A stretch of DNA of 64,000 nt. Origin: Streptomyces sp. TLI_235. GTDB taxonomy: Bacteria; Actinomycetota; Actinomycetes; Streptomycetales; Streptomycetaceae. The DNA lies in NCBI GenBank assembly GCA_002300355.1, contig NSGV01000002.1:558001-622000 (forward strand), written 5' to 3'. The notes beneath the pieces are model-generated. The model did no database searches. It was not told where the DNA came from and was given only the letters and a program-made list of their open reading frames with translations. Shown one piece after another: positions 43,808 to 52,739 of this stretch (positions within the stretch are counted from its first letter, which is position 1; each line of letters begins with the position of its first letter). The translations under genes and the position numbers were made by a program.

Positions 43808-44368
43808 CTACACCGACGACCAGGGGGCCGACCGCAGGTCCGCGAGGGTGCGGCGGTCGCGGCGGTCGGACGGGCCGCCGAGGGCCTTTCCGAGCGCGAT
43901 CATGCAGACGATCGCCCAGCCCGGGTTCGGGCGCAGTTCTGCGGTGAGGCCGTCCAGGTCGAAGGCCCGGAACTGGTGGGCGGCGAGTCCCATCGCCTGG
44001 GCCTGGACGGTCAGATGGGCGACGGCCTGGCCGAGGTCGTAGTCCGCGAACTCGGAGTACGGCAGCTTCAGGTCGTCGTCCACGTGGCGGCGTGTCAGCG
44101 CGACGACGAGCAGGCCCGCGTGCGTCGCCCACCGGGCGGAGCTGGGCGCGAGATGGCGGACCAGGCGTTCGTGCTCCGGCTCGCCGGGTCGACCCGTGAA
44201 GAACGCCCACGGCTGGGAGTTGCCGGCGGACGGCGCCCAGCGGGCCGCTTCCAGCAGCAGGCCGAGCGCGTCGTCGTCGACGGCGGCCGACGGATCGAAC
44301 GCGGCCGGGCTGAACCGTCCGGCCAGCAGGGGATGGAGACCACCGGGCCGCTCCGGATCACGATGCAT
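43808..44368 (-). CDS. nitroreductase-family flavoprotein
   Basis: 186 residues. Nitroreductase FMN-binding features: RFSPAAFD near the start, LEAARWAPSAGNSQPW, DLGQAVAHLTVQAQAMGLAAH, and a C-terminal MIALGKALGG. It probably reduces quinones or nitro compounds with NAD(P)H. The ATG at 44368 is chosen because the homologous sequence starts there. It lies downstream of the truncated ADP-ribosylglycohydrolase on the same strand. Confidence 0.87.
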   Translation of the reverse strand: MHRDPERPGGLHPLLAGRFSPAAFDPSAAVDDDALGLLLEAARWAPSAGNSQPWAFFTGRPGEPEHERLVRHLAPSSARWATHAGLLVVALTRRHVDDDLKLPYSEFADYDLGQAVAHLTVQAQAMGLAAHQFRAFDLDGLTAELRPNPGWAIVCMIALGKALGGPSDRRDRRTLADLRSAPWSSV

Positions 44369-44449
44369 GATCGACTCCAACCGAACACCCTCGGGGCGTA
44401 TTCCGGCGCCTCGCGCCGCCGCAGGCGGCAACCCCTCATCCGGATCATC

Positions 44450-44973
44450 TCAGAACTCCGGCGGGCGGCGTCCATGGTGGCCTGCCGGCCGGCCCGGGCG
44501 AAGCGGACGGCGGAGGTGGCGGCCCGCATCAGTGAACCGTTGCCCGCCGCACGGAGGTTGGTCTGGAAGTGGATGGCGGCCGCCAAGTCCCAGGGCAGGC
44601 CTCCGGTGAGGACGTCCTCGGTCTGGATGCCGATGTCCTTCGGTCCGGAGGCTGCCCAGTGCCGGAACCGGTCGAACATGTCGGGCAGGTCCAACGTGCC
44701 CTGTTCCACCAGGGATTCGGCGACGAGCACCGCCATCTGGGTGTCGTCGGTGGCCTCGCCCGGCTCCCAGCCGCCCCCGCCGCACATCTCACCGCCGGCT
44801 CCTGGTGCCGGGAAGCGGGCGGAGAATGCCCCGGCCGGCCCGAACTCGAAGGGCGCGCCCAGGGCGTCGCCGACCGCCGAGCCGGCCACCGCTCCCGCGG
44901 CCCGGGCGGACCGGTCGGCCCGGGCGGTGCGGGCAGTGCGGTCGGCGCGGCCCGGGCGGTCGGCGCGGCTCAT
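44450..44973 (-). pseudogene. truncated ADP-ribosylglycohydrolase (DraG-like) gene
   Basis: About 170 residues of the N-terminal half are intact: AGAVAGSAVGDALGAPFE, the metal-binding ATDDTQMA, GNGSLMRA and ARRSSE. Similarity then stops abruptly where the family continues with its ITH-x-D and C-terminal metal ligands. The frame runs on into sequence occupied by the nitroreductase gene. The ATG overlaps the SUKH gene stop (ATGA). It should remove ADP-ribose from proteins, but without the C-terminal ligands activity is doubtful. Confidence 0.78.
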
Positions 44974-45686
44974 GCGCCGTCCGCGTTCAGCCAGTCGCCG
45001 GGGAGGGTCTTGCGCAGCTCCGCCAGCGCCTCGGGCGTGCGGGCCCTGGCGTACAGCAGGCCGCCGCCGTCCGCGCGGAGCAGTACCTCGTCCCCGGCGA
45101 ACCACCGGCTGCCGTCCGGTGCGGCGAACACCGGGTAGTCGGGGAAGGGCAGTTGGACGTACTGCTGCTCGACCGTGCGGAGCGTCTCCTCGTCGAGTGG
45201 TTCGAGGAGGTCGCTGAAGTCCTCGGCGGCGTGCAGGGACTCGGAGAGGACGAGTTCGACCAGGGCGACGGACAGCCGGTCCAGCCAGGGCTGCCAGCCT
45301 TGGCCGCTGGTGTACAGCACGGCCGGGTCGGGCCGGTGCAGTTCGTCGAGCCCGAGGCCCCAGGAGGCGGCGCCCTGGTTCTCGTGACGGAGGACCAGCA
45401 CCCGCCCCTCCTCGTCGAGGTGGAGTTCGGCCGGGCCGAGCAGCACGTCGTGCCGGGCGGTGAGGTCGGTGCGGCGGCCGAACAGCCCGTACGCCTCGCG
45501 CAGCGCCGCAGGCAGCCGGAGGCCGAGCCGCTCCTCGGCGGCGGCCAGGTCGGCCTCCGCCCAGCCGTCGCCGTCCCCGAGCGGAGCGGCCCAGTGCTCC
45601 GCGAAGTCCTGCACGAACCACCAGGCCGCGGCGCGGTCCTCAAGACCGGCCGCGACGCCTTCGACGAGATCGAACCCCTGTGTCAT
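44970..45686 (-). CDS. SUKH/SMI1-KNR4 family protein
   Basis: 238 residues. The central pattern AEERLGLRLPAALREAYGLFG, a FAG-like DEVLL strand and WGLGLDEL fit the SMI1/KNR4 (SUKH) fold, often used as immunity proteins against polymorphic toxins and also as general adaptors. No toxin gene is seen next to it. The stop overlaps the ADP-ribosylglycohydrolase start, so the two belong to one operon. Confidence 0.78.
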   Translation of the reverse strand: MTQGFDLVEGVAAGLEDRAAAWWFVQDFAEHWAAPLGDGDGWAEADLAAAEERLGLRLPAALREAYGLFGRRTDLTARHDVLLGPAELHLDEEGRVLVLRHENQGAASWGLGLDELHRPDPAVLYTSGQGWQPWLDRLSVALVELVLSESLHAAEDFSDLLEPLDEETLRTVEQQYVQLPFPDYPVFAAPDGSRWFAGDEVLLRADGGGLLYARARTPEALAELRKTLPGDWLNADGA

Positions 45687-45776
45687 ACCCCGGACCCTAC
45701 CGGCCGGTTCCGACGGGCCGGCACGGACCGGGAAACCGGGACGACAGTCCGTCAGCGTGCGTGGCAGTCTGGCCGG

Positions 45777-46181
45777 ATGGACAACGAGGAGTGGGTGAGG
45801 ATCTTCACCGTCGAGAACGCGAGCGGCCTGCCGCGTCCGGGGTTCGCCTTCGCCGTTTGACTGCGCGACCACGGCATCGACTGGTGGGCGGTCGACGAGC
45901 GGGACGTCCGCTGCGACCTGGCCTGCGGGCCCGACCGCGAACTGGGCCGCTGGCGCGGCTTCGTCACCGTGTCGGTCCGGGCCGGCGCCCTGCGCCCGCT
46001 GGGCCTGCACCCGGACCAGCCGACCTCGCGCGCCGACCCGCCGTTCGCCCCCGACTGGTGGGGTTCCTGGACGCGCAGCCGGAAGGCGAACGTCCGGCGC
46101 GAGGAGGTCGCCGAGGCCCGGCGCCTGTGGACGGACACCGGGCCGGGTGCCGACGGCGGACACCCGCAGCCGGTGCGGTGA
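45777..46181 (+). pseudogene. small gene interrupted by an in-frame TGA
   Basis: From the ATG at 45777 the frame reads 26 codons to GFAFAV, then TGA at 45858-45860, then 106 more codons in the same frame (LRDHGIDWWAVDERDVRCDL to HPQPVR) with normal codon use up to 46181. Both halves look like one protein of about 134 residues. A single C-to-T change of CGA would explain it. No family is recognised; it is Trp-rich and soluble. Confidence 0.75.
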
Positions 46182-46202
46182 CGCCCGAGGGCGGGCGCGA
46201 AC

Positions 46203-47419
46203 TCAGTCGCCCGTAGGACGCCACCGGTCGGCCTCGCGGGCGGCTACGGCGCCGCCCCAGGCGGCCAGGCCCGCCGCCAGAACGGCCACCGCGGCGGCGC
46301 ACAGCGGCAGGGCGCGGTCCAGCAGGGCGGACGCTCCGGCGGAGGCGGCAGGCAGTGCCATCCAGACGCCGGCCGCTCCGCCGACCGCCCCGGCGGCGGC
46401 GATCGGGAGGAAGACGCCGATCACCGCCGTCGCGAGGTGGATGCTGCGGCTGCCGGTCAGCACCCCGAGCCGGCCCAACGCCCGCCCGTTGCGGACGAAT
46501 TCGGCGAGACCGCTGGTCCCGGCCGCGCCGGCGACGGCCAGCACACCGACGACGCCGAGCAGCACGAGCCACCGCCCCTGGTCGGCGTTGACGTGCGCCG
46601 CGGTGAGCCATTCGCCGCCGATCGCGTCCACGGCGCCGCCGCCGGGCAGGACGTGGAAGAGGACGGACAGGTCGCGCCCGTCCGTGGAGACGAGGACGAG
46701 TTGGGTGCTGCCGCCCGGACCGTCCGCCGGTCGGTGGCTTCGCCGTACCAGCTGACCAGTTCGGCCACCCGGGGGTCGGCGGGGCGCGCGCCGAGCGGTG
46801 CGTCGCCGCCGGGCGGCGCACAGTCGAGCCGGAGGGTCCGCAGGGCCGCGCAGTCGCCCTCGATCCGGAACTCGTGGCGGTCGGGGCGGCCGACCAGGGC
46901 CACCGCCGCCGCCCGGGCACCGGAGCGGCGGACGATCTCCGCGAGTTGCCCCGGGGTGGGCGGGGGCGAGGCGTCGAGGACCAGCGCGCTGTCGCCGATC
47001 CTGTCCCGGGTGGCCTGGGCGGCACGCGCCGCGTCGCCGAACTGTCCGTACCAGACGATGACCTGGACCAGCAGGCAGACGGCGACCAGGACTCCGGACA
47101 CCAGCCGTGCGGTGGCGGCGGGGGCGGCGGCGGCACGGCTGCCCGCCACGATCACCGCCGGCCGGCCGGTGCGCCGCCCCAGCCGGGCGGCCAGCCTGCC
47201 CCAGGCCGCCGCGCCGACCGCCAGGGCGGCCGGCAGGGTGAGGACGGCGCCGGCCACCCCGCACCAGTTGACGAGGACGTACGGCGGTGTGCCGGGCCTG
47301 CACAGGTCGGGTCCGCGCGCGGCGCGGCATAGGGGCGTCGCGCGGGGCAGGGGGTGGCGGCCGTGGCCGCTGCCCGGGCGGGATGGAGCGCGTACGAGCC
47401 ACCGGGCCCCGAGGATCAT
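46203..47419 (-). pseudogene. FtsX-like permease gene with a frameshift
   Basis: Two reading frames together encode one membrane protein. The first runs from the ATG at 47419 through VNWCGVAGAVLTLPAALAVG and VAELVSWYGEA. Near 46722-46740 the sensible frame shifts to one reading STQLVLVSTDGRDLSVLFHV, continues through WLVLLGVVGVLAVAG and EFVRNGRALGRLG, and ends at 46203. The second half has the FtsX permease C-terminal helices. One or a few bases have been gained or lost. The N-terminal part also looks shorter than usual permeases. Confidence 0.72.
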
Positions 47420-47486
47420 TGAACGGATGTGACGGGAAGTCAACCCTGAGTGACGGTGGGCCTGATGGGCGAGATGGGGCGAACTG

Positions 47487-48383
47487 TCAGCTGCCGCCCG
47501 GCAGTTCTGCCGCCTCGTCGAGGAGGGGGGCCAGCAGGTCGCCGTGGTCGGCGATCCGGGCGAGGACGTCCTCGGGGGTGAAGGCGAGGTCGGCCGGGGA
47601 GGTGCAGGTTTCGACCTCGTCCCAGCCGATCGGGGTGGAGACGCCGGGGACGGCGGTGGCGCGCAGGGTGTAGGGGGCGGCGGTGGTCTTGGCGGTGGTG
47701 TTCTGGGACCAGTCGACGAAGACCTTGCCGCGGCGCAGTGCCTTGGCCATCTTGCTGACCACGTGGCCGGGGAGGTCGGCGGCGAGCCGTTCGGCGAGGG
47801 TGCGGGCGTAGCCGACGACGGCGGAGGCGTCGCTGGGCCGGAGTGCGGCGTACAGGTGGAGGCCCTTGCTGCCGGAGGTCTTGGCGTGGGCGGTGAGGCC
47901 GTCCTCGGCGAGGCGTTCGCGGACGAGCCGGGCGATCCGGCAGCAGTGGGTGATGTCGGCGCCCGGTCCGGGGTCGAGGTCGATGACCAGCCGGTCGTGG
48001 GCGGCCGGGCCGGTGTCGGCGCTCCACTGCGGGACGTGGAGTTCGAGGGCGTAGCCGTTGGCGAGGGCCATCAGGGTCGGGAGGTCGTCGACGGTGACGC
48101 GCTCCTTGGGCCCTTCGTGGCTGTCGACGACCATGGTGCGGACCCAGTCGGGCAGGCCGGGCGGCGGGTTCTTGGCGAAGAATCCCTCCTCGCCGACGCC
48201 CGAGGGGAAGCGGAGCAGGGTGGCCGGACGGCGCCGGATGTGCGGCAGCAGGTGCGGCGCGACCTGGGCGTAGTAGTAGAGGGCCTGGCCCTTCGTCCAG
48301 CCGGTGGCCGGCCAGAGCACCTTGTCGAGGTGGGAGAGGACCAGGCGGCGGCCTTCGACTTCCGTGACCTGTCGCTCCGGCAT
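47487..48383 (-). CDS. LigD-type DNA polymerase/primase (NHEJ)
   Basis: 298 residues. An archaeo-eukaryotic primase fold of the LigD polymerase domain is indicated by LSHLDKVLWPATGWTKG, the metal-binding DLDPGPG, SGSKGLHLYA and KVFVDWSQNT. The ligase and nuclease domains of LigD are absent, so it is a stand-alone polymerase that fills ends during non-homologous end joining. It is divergent from Ku, 32 bases between starts. The ATG at 48383 matches the family start; an in-frame ATG at 48401 adds six residues and neither has a clear ribosome binding site. Confidence 0.9.
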   Translation of the reverse strand: MPERQVTEVEGRRLVLSHLDKVLWPATGWTKGQALYYYAQVAPHLLPHIRRRPATLLRFPSGVGEEGFFAKNPPPGLPDWVRTMVVDSHEGPKERVTVDDLPTLMALANGYALELHVPQWSADTGPAAHDRLVIDLDPGPGADITHCCRIARLVRERLAEDGLTAHAKTSGSKGLHLYAALRPSDASAVVGYARTLAERLAADLPGHVVSKMAKALRRGKVFVDWSQNTTAKTTAAPYTLRATAVPGVSTPIGWDEVETCTSPADLAFTPEDVLARIADHGDLLAPLLDEAAELPGGS

Positions 48384-48415
48384 ACCGTGGTAAATCCCCA
48401 TGAAAGGGACAGGTC

Positions 48416-49428
48416 ATGCCACAGGTCACCTGGAAAGGTGTCATCACGTTCGGGCTGGTCAGCGTGCCCGTTCAGCTGTACGCCGCGACCGAGGAGCACA
48501 GCGGCCCGGCCCTGCACCAGGTGCACGCGAAGGACGGCGCCCGGATCCGCCAGAAGCGGTTCTGCGAGGCGGAGGGCGTGGAGGTGCCGTACAGCGAGGT
48601 GGCCAAGGGGTACGAGAGCCCGGACGGCCGCCGGGTGGTGCTGGACGAGGGCGACCTGGCGGAGCTGCCGCTGCCGAGCAAGAAGGTCATCGACGTGCTC
48701 GCCTTCGTCCCGGCGGACGCGATCGACCCGCTGATGTACTCCAAGGCGTACTACGTGGCCACAGCCGACAAGGCGCCCGCCAAGCCGTACGTGCTGCTGC
48801 GCGATGCGCTGGTGGAGAGCGGGCAGATCGCGGTGACCAAGGTGGCCATGCGGACCCGGGAGTCGCTCGCCGTCCTGCGGGTGCACGGGAACGCGCTGGT
48901 GCTGCAGACCTGCCTGTGGCCGGACGAGGTGCGCTCCGCGGAGGGCATCGCCCCCGACGAGACCGTCTCGGTGCGGCCGCAGGAGCTGAAGATGGCCCGG
49001 TCGCTGATGGACACCCTCTCCGAGGACTTCGACCTCTCCGCGCTGCACGACGAGTACCAGGCGGCGCTGGAGGACCTGATCGAGGCGAAGCTCGCCGGGG
49101 TGGCGGTGCCGCACGGCGAGGAGGAGCCGGCCGGCGTCGGCGGGGACAACGTGATCGACCTGATGTCGGTACTGCGCAGCAGCGTCCAGGCGGCGAAGAG
49201 CGGGCACGCCAGGTCCGCGGTGGCCGGACCGGCAGAGGCGGCGGCGGAGACGGCCGGGACGGCGCACGCGGAAGGCGACGAGCCGGCAACCGAGGAGACC
49301 GCCGCGAGGAAGCCGGCCGCCCGGAAGGCCCCGGCGAAGAAGAGTGCCGCACGGAAGGCTCCCGCCAAGAAGACCGCCGCCGCCAAGAAGACCGCGGCGA
49401 AGAAGGCGGCCCCCGCCGGGCGTCCTGA
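48416..49428 (+). CDS. ku: Ku DNA-end-binding protein lacking its expected stop
   Basis: The Ku core is intact: WKGVITFGLVSVPVQLYAAT, then PLPSKKVIDVLAFVPAD, SKAYYVATADK and a Lys/Ala-rich DNA-binding tail (KKTAAKKAAPAGRP) to about residue 338. Bacterial Ku proteins end here. In this frame no stop follows: it stays open to 50959, giving 847 residues whose extra 510 are antisense to the glycosyltransferase gene. A TGA in another frame lies at 49426-49428, so a small indel in the repetitive tail is the likely cause. The end given is approximate. ATG follows AAGGGACAGG. Partner of the divergent polymerase. Confidence 0.82.
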
Positions 49429-49498
49429 GCGCGGTCGTCCGCCGGGCGGGCCCGGGGCCCGGTCGCGTCGGGCGGGCCGAACCCCCGGAACCGCCACC

Positions 49499-50893
49499 CT
49501 AGAGGGCGCCCCGGGCAGCGAAACGGTTCTCCCCGCGGGGCTCGCGCGGCGTGCCCGCGGAGCCCGGCCCCAGCAGCCGCCGGAACAGCGCGCCGGTCAG
49601 CACCACGGCCGCGGCCGCCGCGTAGCAGGCCTGCTGGGCACTGCCGCCGAGCAGGTAGAGCGCCTGCCCGGCGGCCGGGACGGCGAGCCACTCCCAGCGG
49701 CCGTCCAGGGCGACGAGGGCGACCACCAGCAGCGCGTACCAGGGGTATCCGGGGGCGGCCAGCAGCAGGGCGGTACCGGTGACCAGCAGCGCCCCGGACC
49801 AGGGCCGGGCCGGGTCACCGCGCCGCAGCACCCACAGCACGACGGCGAGCAGCACCAGGGCCGCCGCGTACGGGGCGGCGCCGCCGGGCAGCAGCAGCCG
49901 GGGAAGCCCGAAGCGGCCGCCCGGGTCCCGGTATCCCTCCTCCCGCAGGTAGCCGGGCAGGTACCCGAGCACGGCGGTGCCGGAGGCGAGCAGGTGGGGC
50001 AGGTAGGCGAGGGCGAAGGCGGCCAGCGCCGCCGCGGGCAGCAGCAGGTCGCGGGGGCGGGGCCGGCGGGCCAGCAGGCCGGACATCGCCCCCGGCAGGG
50101 CGAGGCCGGGCAGCAGTTTGACCGCGGTCGCCGCGCCGAGCAGCGCCCCGCCGGCGGCCGTCCGGCGCCACCGCGCGTCGGGAGCGCGCGCACCGGAGGC
50201 GGTGAGCAGCAGGGCGGCGGTCAGCAGCAGGGCGCCGAGGGTGTCGACGTGGGCGTCGTTGACCGCCCAGACGGTGATGCCGGGGAACCAGCCCCACAGC
50301 GCCGCGTGCGCCGGACGCCGGCGGGTGAGCAGCAGGCCGGTGGTGCCGACGGCGAGCAGGGCGCCGCCGGCCTGGGCGGTACGGATGCCGCCTCCCGCCG
50401 CGGCGAGGCCGCGGAACCAGGCCTCGGCGACCGGCGGGTAGAGGGTGTGCACGGCGGGCCGGTTGAGCCGGCTGCACTGGCCCGCGGCGGTACGGCGCTC
50501 GTCCCAGCCGGTGCACGGGCCGGCGGGCGGAAAGAGGTCGGGCGATGCGGCGCGCAGCCCGGCGAGCACCGGGTCGTCCGGCGCGTAGCGGTAGGGGCTG
50601 GTCCCGGCCGCCTGCACCCGGCCGTCCCAGAGGTAGCGGTAGGCGTCGTCACTGGTGCGGGGCGGGGCGAGCAGGCCGACCGCGGCGACCGCTACCGAGC
50701 CGGCCAGCACCAGGGCGGCGCGCCCACGGCGGGGCGCGTACCTCAGCAGGGCGACGGCGAGGGCGAACAGCGCCAGGTCGGCGGCGTACCAGCCGTACAG
50801 CGGACGGGGGTTGCCGAGGGTGCCGCCCGAGGTGACGGTCAGCGCGAGGGCTGCGACCAGGGCGAACAGAGCGGGGAGAACGGCGAGGCGCAC
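49499..50893 (-). CDS. GT-C type membrane glycosyltransferase (GT87/mannosyltransferase-like)
   Basis: 464 residues with about eleven hydrophobic helices. After the first helices comes the GT-C acidic loop TSDDAYRYLWDGRVQAAG with PYRYAPDDP, and LNRPAVHTLYPPVAEAWF, typical of polyprenyl-phosphate-mannose-using transferases of actinobacteria. It probably adds mannose to an envelope lipid or glycoprotein outside the membrane. The GTG at 50893 is assigned; the upstream sequence is not protein-like. Two direct-repeat operator copies lie in the divergent region with the molybdopterin enzyme. Confidence 0.82.
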   Translation of the reverse strand: MRLAVLPALFALVAALALTVTSGGTLGNPRPLYGWYAADLALFALAVALLRYAPRRGRAALVLAGSVAVAAVGLLAPPRTSDDAYRYLWDGRVQAAGTSPYRYAPDDPVLAGLRAASPDLFPPAGPCTGWDERRTAAGQCSRLNRPAVHTLYPPVAEAWFRGLAAAGGGIRTAQAGGALLAVGTTGLLLTRRRPAHAALWGWFPGITVWAVNDAHVDTLGALLLTAALLLTASGARAPDARWRRTAAGGALLGAATAVKLLPGLALPGAMSGLLARRPRPRDLLLPAAALAAFALAYLPHLLASGTAVLGYLPGYLREEGYRDPGGRFGLPRLLLPGGAAPYAAALVLLAVVLWVLRRGDPARPWSGALLVTGTALLLAAPGYPWYALLVVALVALDGRWEWLAVPAAGQALYLLGGSAQQACYAAAAAVVLTGALFRRLLGPGSAGTPREPRGENRFAARGAL

Positions 50894-50942
50894 ACCGCCA
50901 CCGTGCCACCCCGCGGCGGCTCCGAGCCGGTGGGCGGGGCCG

Positions 50943-51041
50943 CCGTACGCGTTCCGTAAGCCTTCGGAGCAGTGCGCGGACCGCCCGGCAGGTCGCTGCG
51001 GCTCGGGGCCAGCGGCGGCTGCGCCGTTCGACTTCCGTAAG
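50943..51041 (+). promoter_or_regulatory. two further copies of the CGTACG-N5-CGTAAG motif
   Basis: CCGTACGCGTTCCGTAAG (50943-50960) and CCGTTCGACTTCCGTAAG (51024-51041) differ from the pair at 41.5 kb by two bases and one base. They occupy the intergenic region between the divergent glycosyltransferase and oxidoreductase genes. Confidence 0.75.
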
Positions 51042-51087
51042 CACGTCATTGGGGTCGGCGGGGGCCTGCGGGCGGTGTCATGGAGCG

Positions 51088-52278
51088 GTGGACGACGACA
51101 CTACCGATCCGGGCCCCGCTCCCCGCCGCAGGCGGCTCGACCTGCCGTTGCCGGCCCCGCCCGAGGCGCTGCGGCGCGGGCCGCTCCGCGAGGGCACCTT
51201 CCGCTCGCGGCTGCACGAGCCCAGGACGGCCGTGGTGCTGGGCCGCTGGCTCGGCGCCTCCGTGCTGCTCTGCTTCCTGACCGGGCTGCTCAGCCATGTG
51301 CTGCAGCAGCCGCCCGGGTGGGCGGCCGGTCTGCTGCCCAGCAGACCGGTGAACGGCTACCGGGTCACCCAGGGCCTGCACGTGATCAGCGGCACCGCCG
51401 CGATCCCGCTGCTCGGTGCCAAGTTGTGGACGGTCTACCCCCGGCTGTTCGAGTGGCCGCCCGCCCGCAGCGTGGCGCACCTGCTGGAGCGGCTGGGCAT
51501 CGCCGTGCTGGTGGCGGCGATGCTGCTGGAGCTGTTCACCGGGCTGCTCAACACCGTGCAGTGGTACCCGTGGCCGTTCCCGTTCCGGCAGACGCACTTC
51601 TGGCTGGGCTGGCTGGCGACCGGCGGGCTGCTGGTGCACGTGGGCGCCAAGGCCCCGCTGATCGCGGCGCACTGGCGGCGGGTGCGGCCCGAACTCGCGG
51701 GCCGGCGCGCCTTCCTGGGGGTGGTGGCGGCCTCGGTGGCCGCGGTCACCGTCACCACGGCCGGGCAGACGGTGCCGTGGCTGCGCGCCCTGGACCTGTT
51801 CGCGCCGCGCCGCCCGGACATCGGCCCGCAGGGGCTGCCGGTCAACCGCACCGCCGCGCAGGCCGGCACCACGACCGTCCCCGCGGATTGGCGGCTGCAG
51901 GTCGACGGGCCGCACCCCTACTCGCTGAGCCTCCGCGAGCTGGCCGAACTCCCCCAGTACGAACACGACTTGCCGATCTCCTGCGTGGAGGGCTGGAGTG
52001 CGTCGGCGCGTTGGTCCGGGGTCCGCCTGCGCGATCTGCTGGACCGGGCCGGGGCACCTGCGGACGCCACCGTCCGGGTGACCTCGCTGGAGGCCGACGG
52101 ACCGTACCGCGTCATGGATATGCCGGCCGGCTACGCCCGCGACCCGCTCACCCTGCTGGCCCTGCGCGTCAACGGCGAGGTGCTCGCCGCGGACCACGGG
52201 TTCCCGGCCCGGATCGTGGCGCCGAACCGGCCCGGTGTGCTGCAGACCAAGTGGGTCCAACGGATGGAGGTGCTGTGA
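51088..52278 (+). CDS. molybdopterin-dependent oxidoreductase with cytochrome-b-like membrane domain
   Basis: 396 residues. Four hydrophobic helices (about 50-215) with several His in helix positions (GLHVISG, THFWLGW, LVHVGAK) look like a b-type cytochrome. The C-terminal part (about 260-395) is a sulfite-oxidase-like molybdopterin domain with the Mo ligand Cys in PISCVEGWSA and GFPARIVAP. It may pass electrons between the quinone pool and a small molecule outside the cell; the substrate is unknown. The GTG at 51088 is assigned. The stop overlaps the next start (TGATG). Confidence 0.87.
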   Translation: MDDDTTDPGPAPRRRRLDLPLPAPPEALRRGPLREGTFRSRLHEPRTAVVLGRWLGASVLLCFLTGLLSHVLQQPPGWAAGLLPSRPVNGYRVTQGLHVISGTAAIPLLGAKLWTVYPRLFEWPPARSVAHLLERLGIAVLVAAMLLELFTGLLNTVQWYPWPFPFRQTHFWLGWLATGGLLVHVGAKAPLIAAHWRRVRPELAGRRAFLGVVAASVAAVTVTTAGQTVPWLRALDLFAPRRPDIGPQGLPVNRTAAQAGTTTVPADWRLQVDGPHPYSLSLRELAELPQYEHDLPISCVEGWSASARWSGVRLRDLLDRAGAPADATVRVTSLEADGPYRVMDMPAGYARDPLTLLALRVNGEVLAADHGFPARIVAPNRPGVLQTKWVQRMEVL

Positions 52279-52682
52279 TGCGGCGGGTGCTGCGCACGGC
52301 GGCCGTGGCCGCCGGGGCCGCGATGATCGGCTACGGGGTGTACGGCCTGCTCGCCGAACCGTACATCGGCGATCCGCTCGGCGTGCTGCGCTGGGCGGTC
52401 GGCGGCCTGCTGCTGCACGACGGCCTGTGGCTGCCGCTGGTCTGCGCGGCGGGGGCGGTGGCGGTCCGTGGGACCGCCGTCCGGGCCGCGCTCGCGGTGG
52501 CCGCGGCGGTGACGGCGGTCGCCCTGCCGGTGGTGCTGCGGGCGAACGACGACCACGGCAACCCGTCCGTGCTGCCGCTGCCCTATCTGCGCAACTGGCT
52601 GCTGACACTGGCCGTGATCGCCCTGGCCACCACGGCGGCGGCCCTGCTCCGGCGTCACCGGCGGCGGCGCGGCCCGCGCTGA
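52278..52682 (+). CDS. small four-helix membrane protein
   Basis: 134 residues with four hydrophobic helices, an AEPYIGDPLGVLRWAVGG loop, a HDGLWLPLVCAAG segment and a basic C-terminus. Its ATG overlaps the stop of the molybdopterin oxidoreductase gene, so it is probably an accessory or assembly subunit of that enzyme. No named family recognised. Confidence 0.78.
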   Translation: MRRVLRTAAVAAGAAMIGYGVYGLLAEPYIGDPLGVLRWAVGGLLLHDGLWLPLVCAAGAVAVRGTAVRAALAVAAAVTAVALPVVLRANDDHGNPSVLPLPYLRNWLLTLAVIALATTAAALLRRHRRRRGPR

Positions 52683-52685
52683 CAT

Positions 52686-52730
52686 GCCGCGGCGCCGGTC
52701 CACCCGTGACGGGTGCACCGGCGCCGCGGC
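52686..52730. terminator. strong bidirectional terminator
   Basis: A perfect 14-bp stem (52686-52699 with 52717-52730) continued by CACCC/GGGTG pairing inside, between the convergent small membrane gene and the phosphorylase gene. Confidence 0.85.
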
Positions 52731-52739
52731 CGTCCGGGT

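Noticed and set aside
44970..45686. SUKH protein as immunity gene of a toxin system
   Set aside because: No toxin or secretion gene is adjacent, so only the family name is given.
45858..45860. TGA as a selenocysteine codon
   Set aside because: No SECIS-like hairpin or selenoprotein family is evident; a nonsense mutation is simpler.
49429..50959. Genuine 510-residue C-terminal domain of Ku
   Set aside because: The added sequence is Arg/Gly/Gln-rich and exactly antisense to an intact glycosyltransferase gene.
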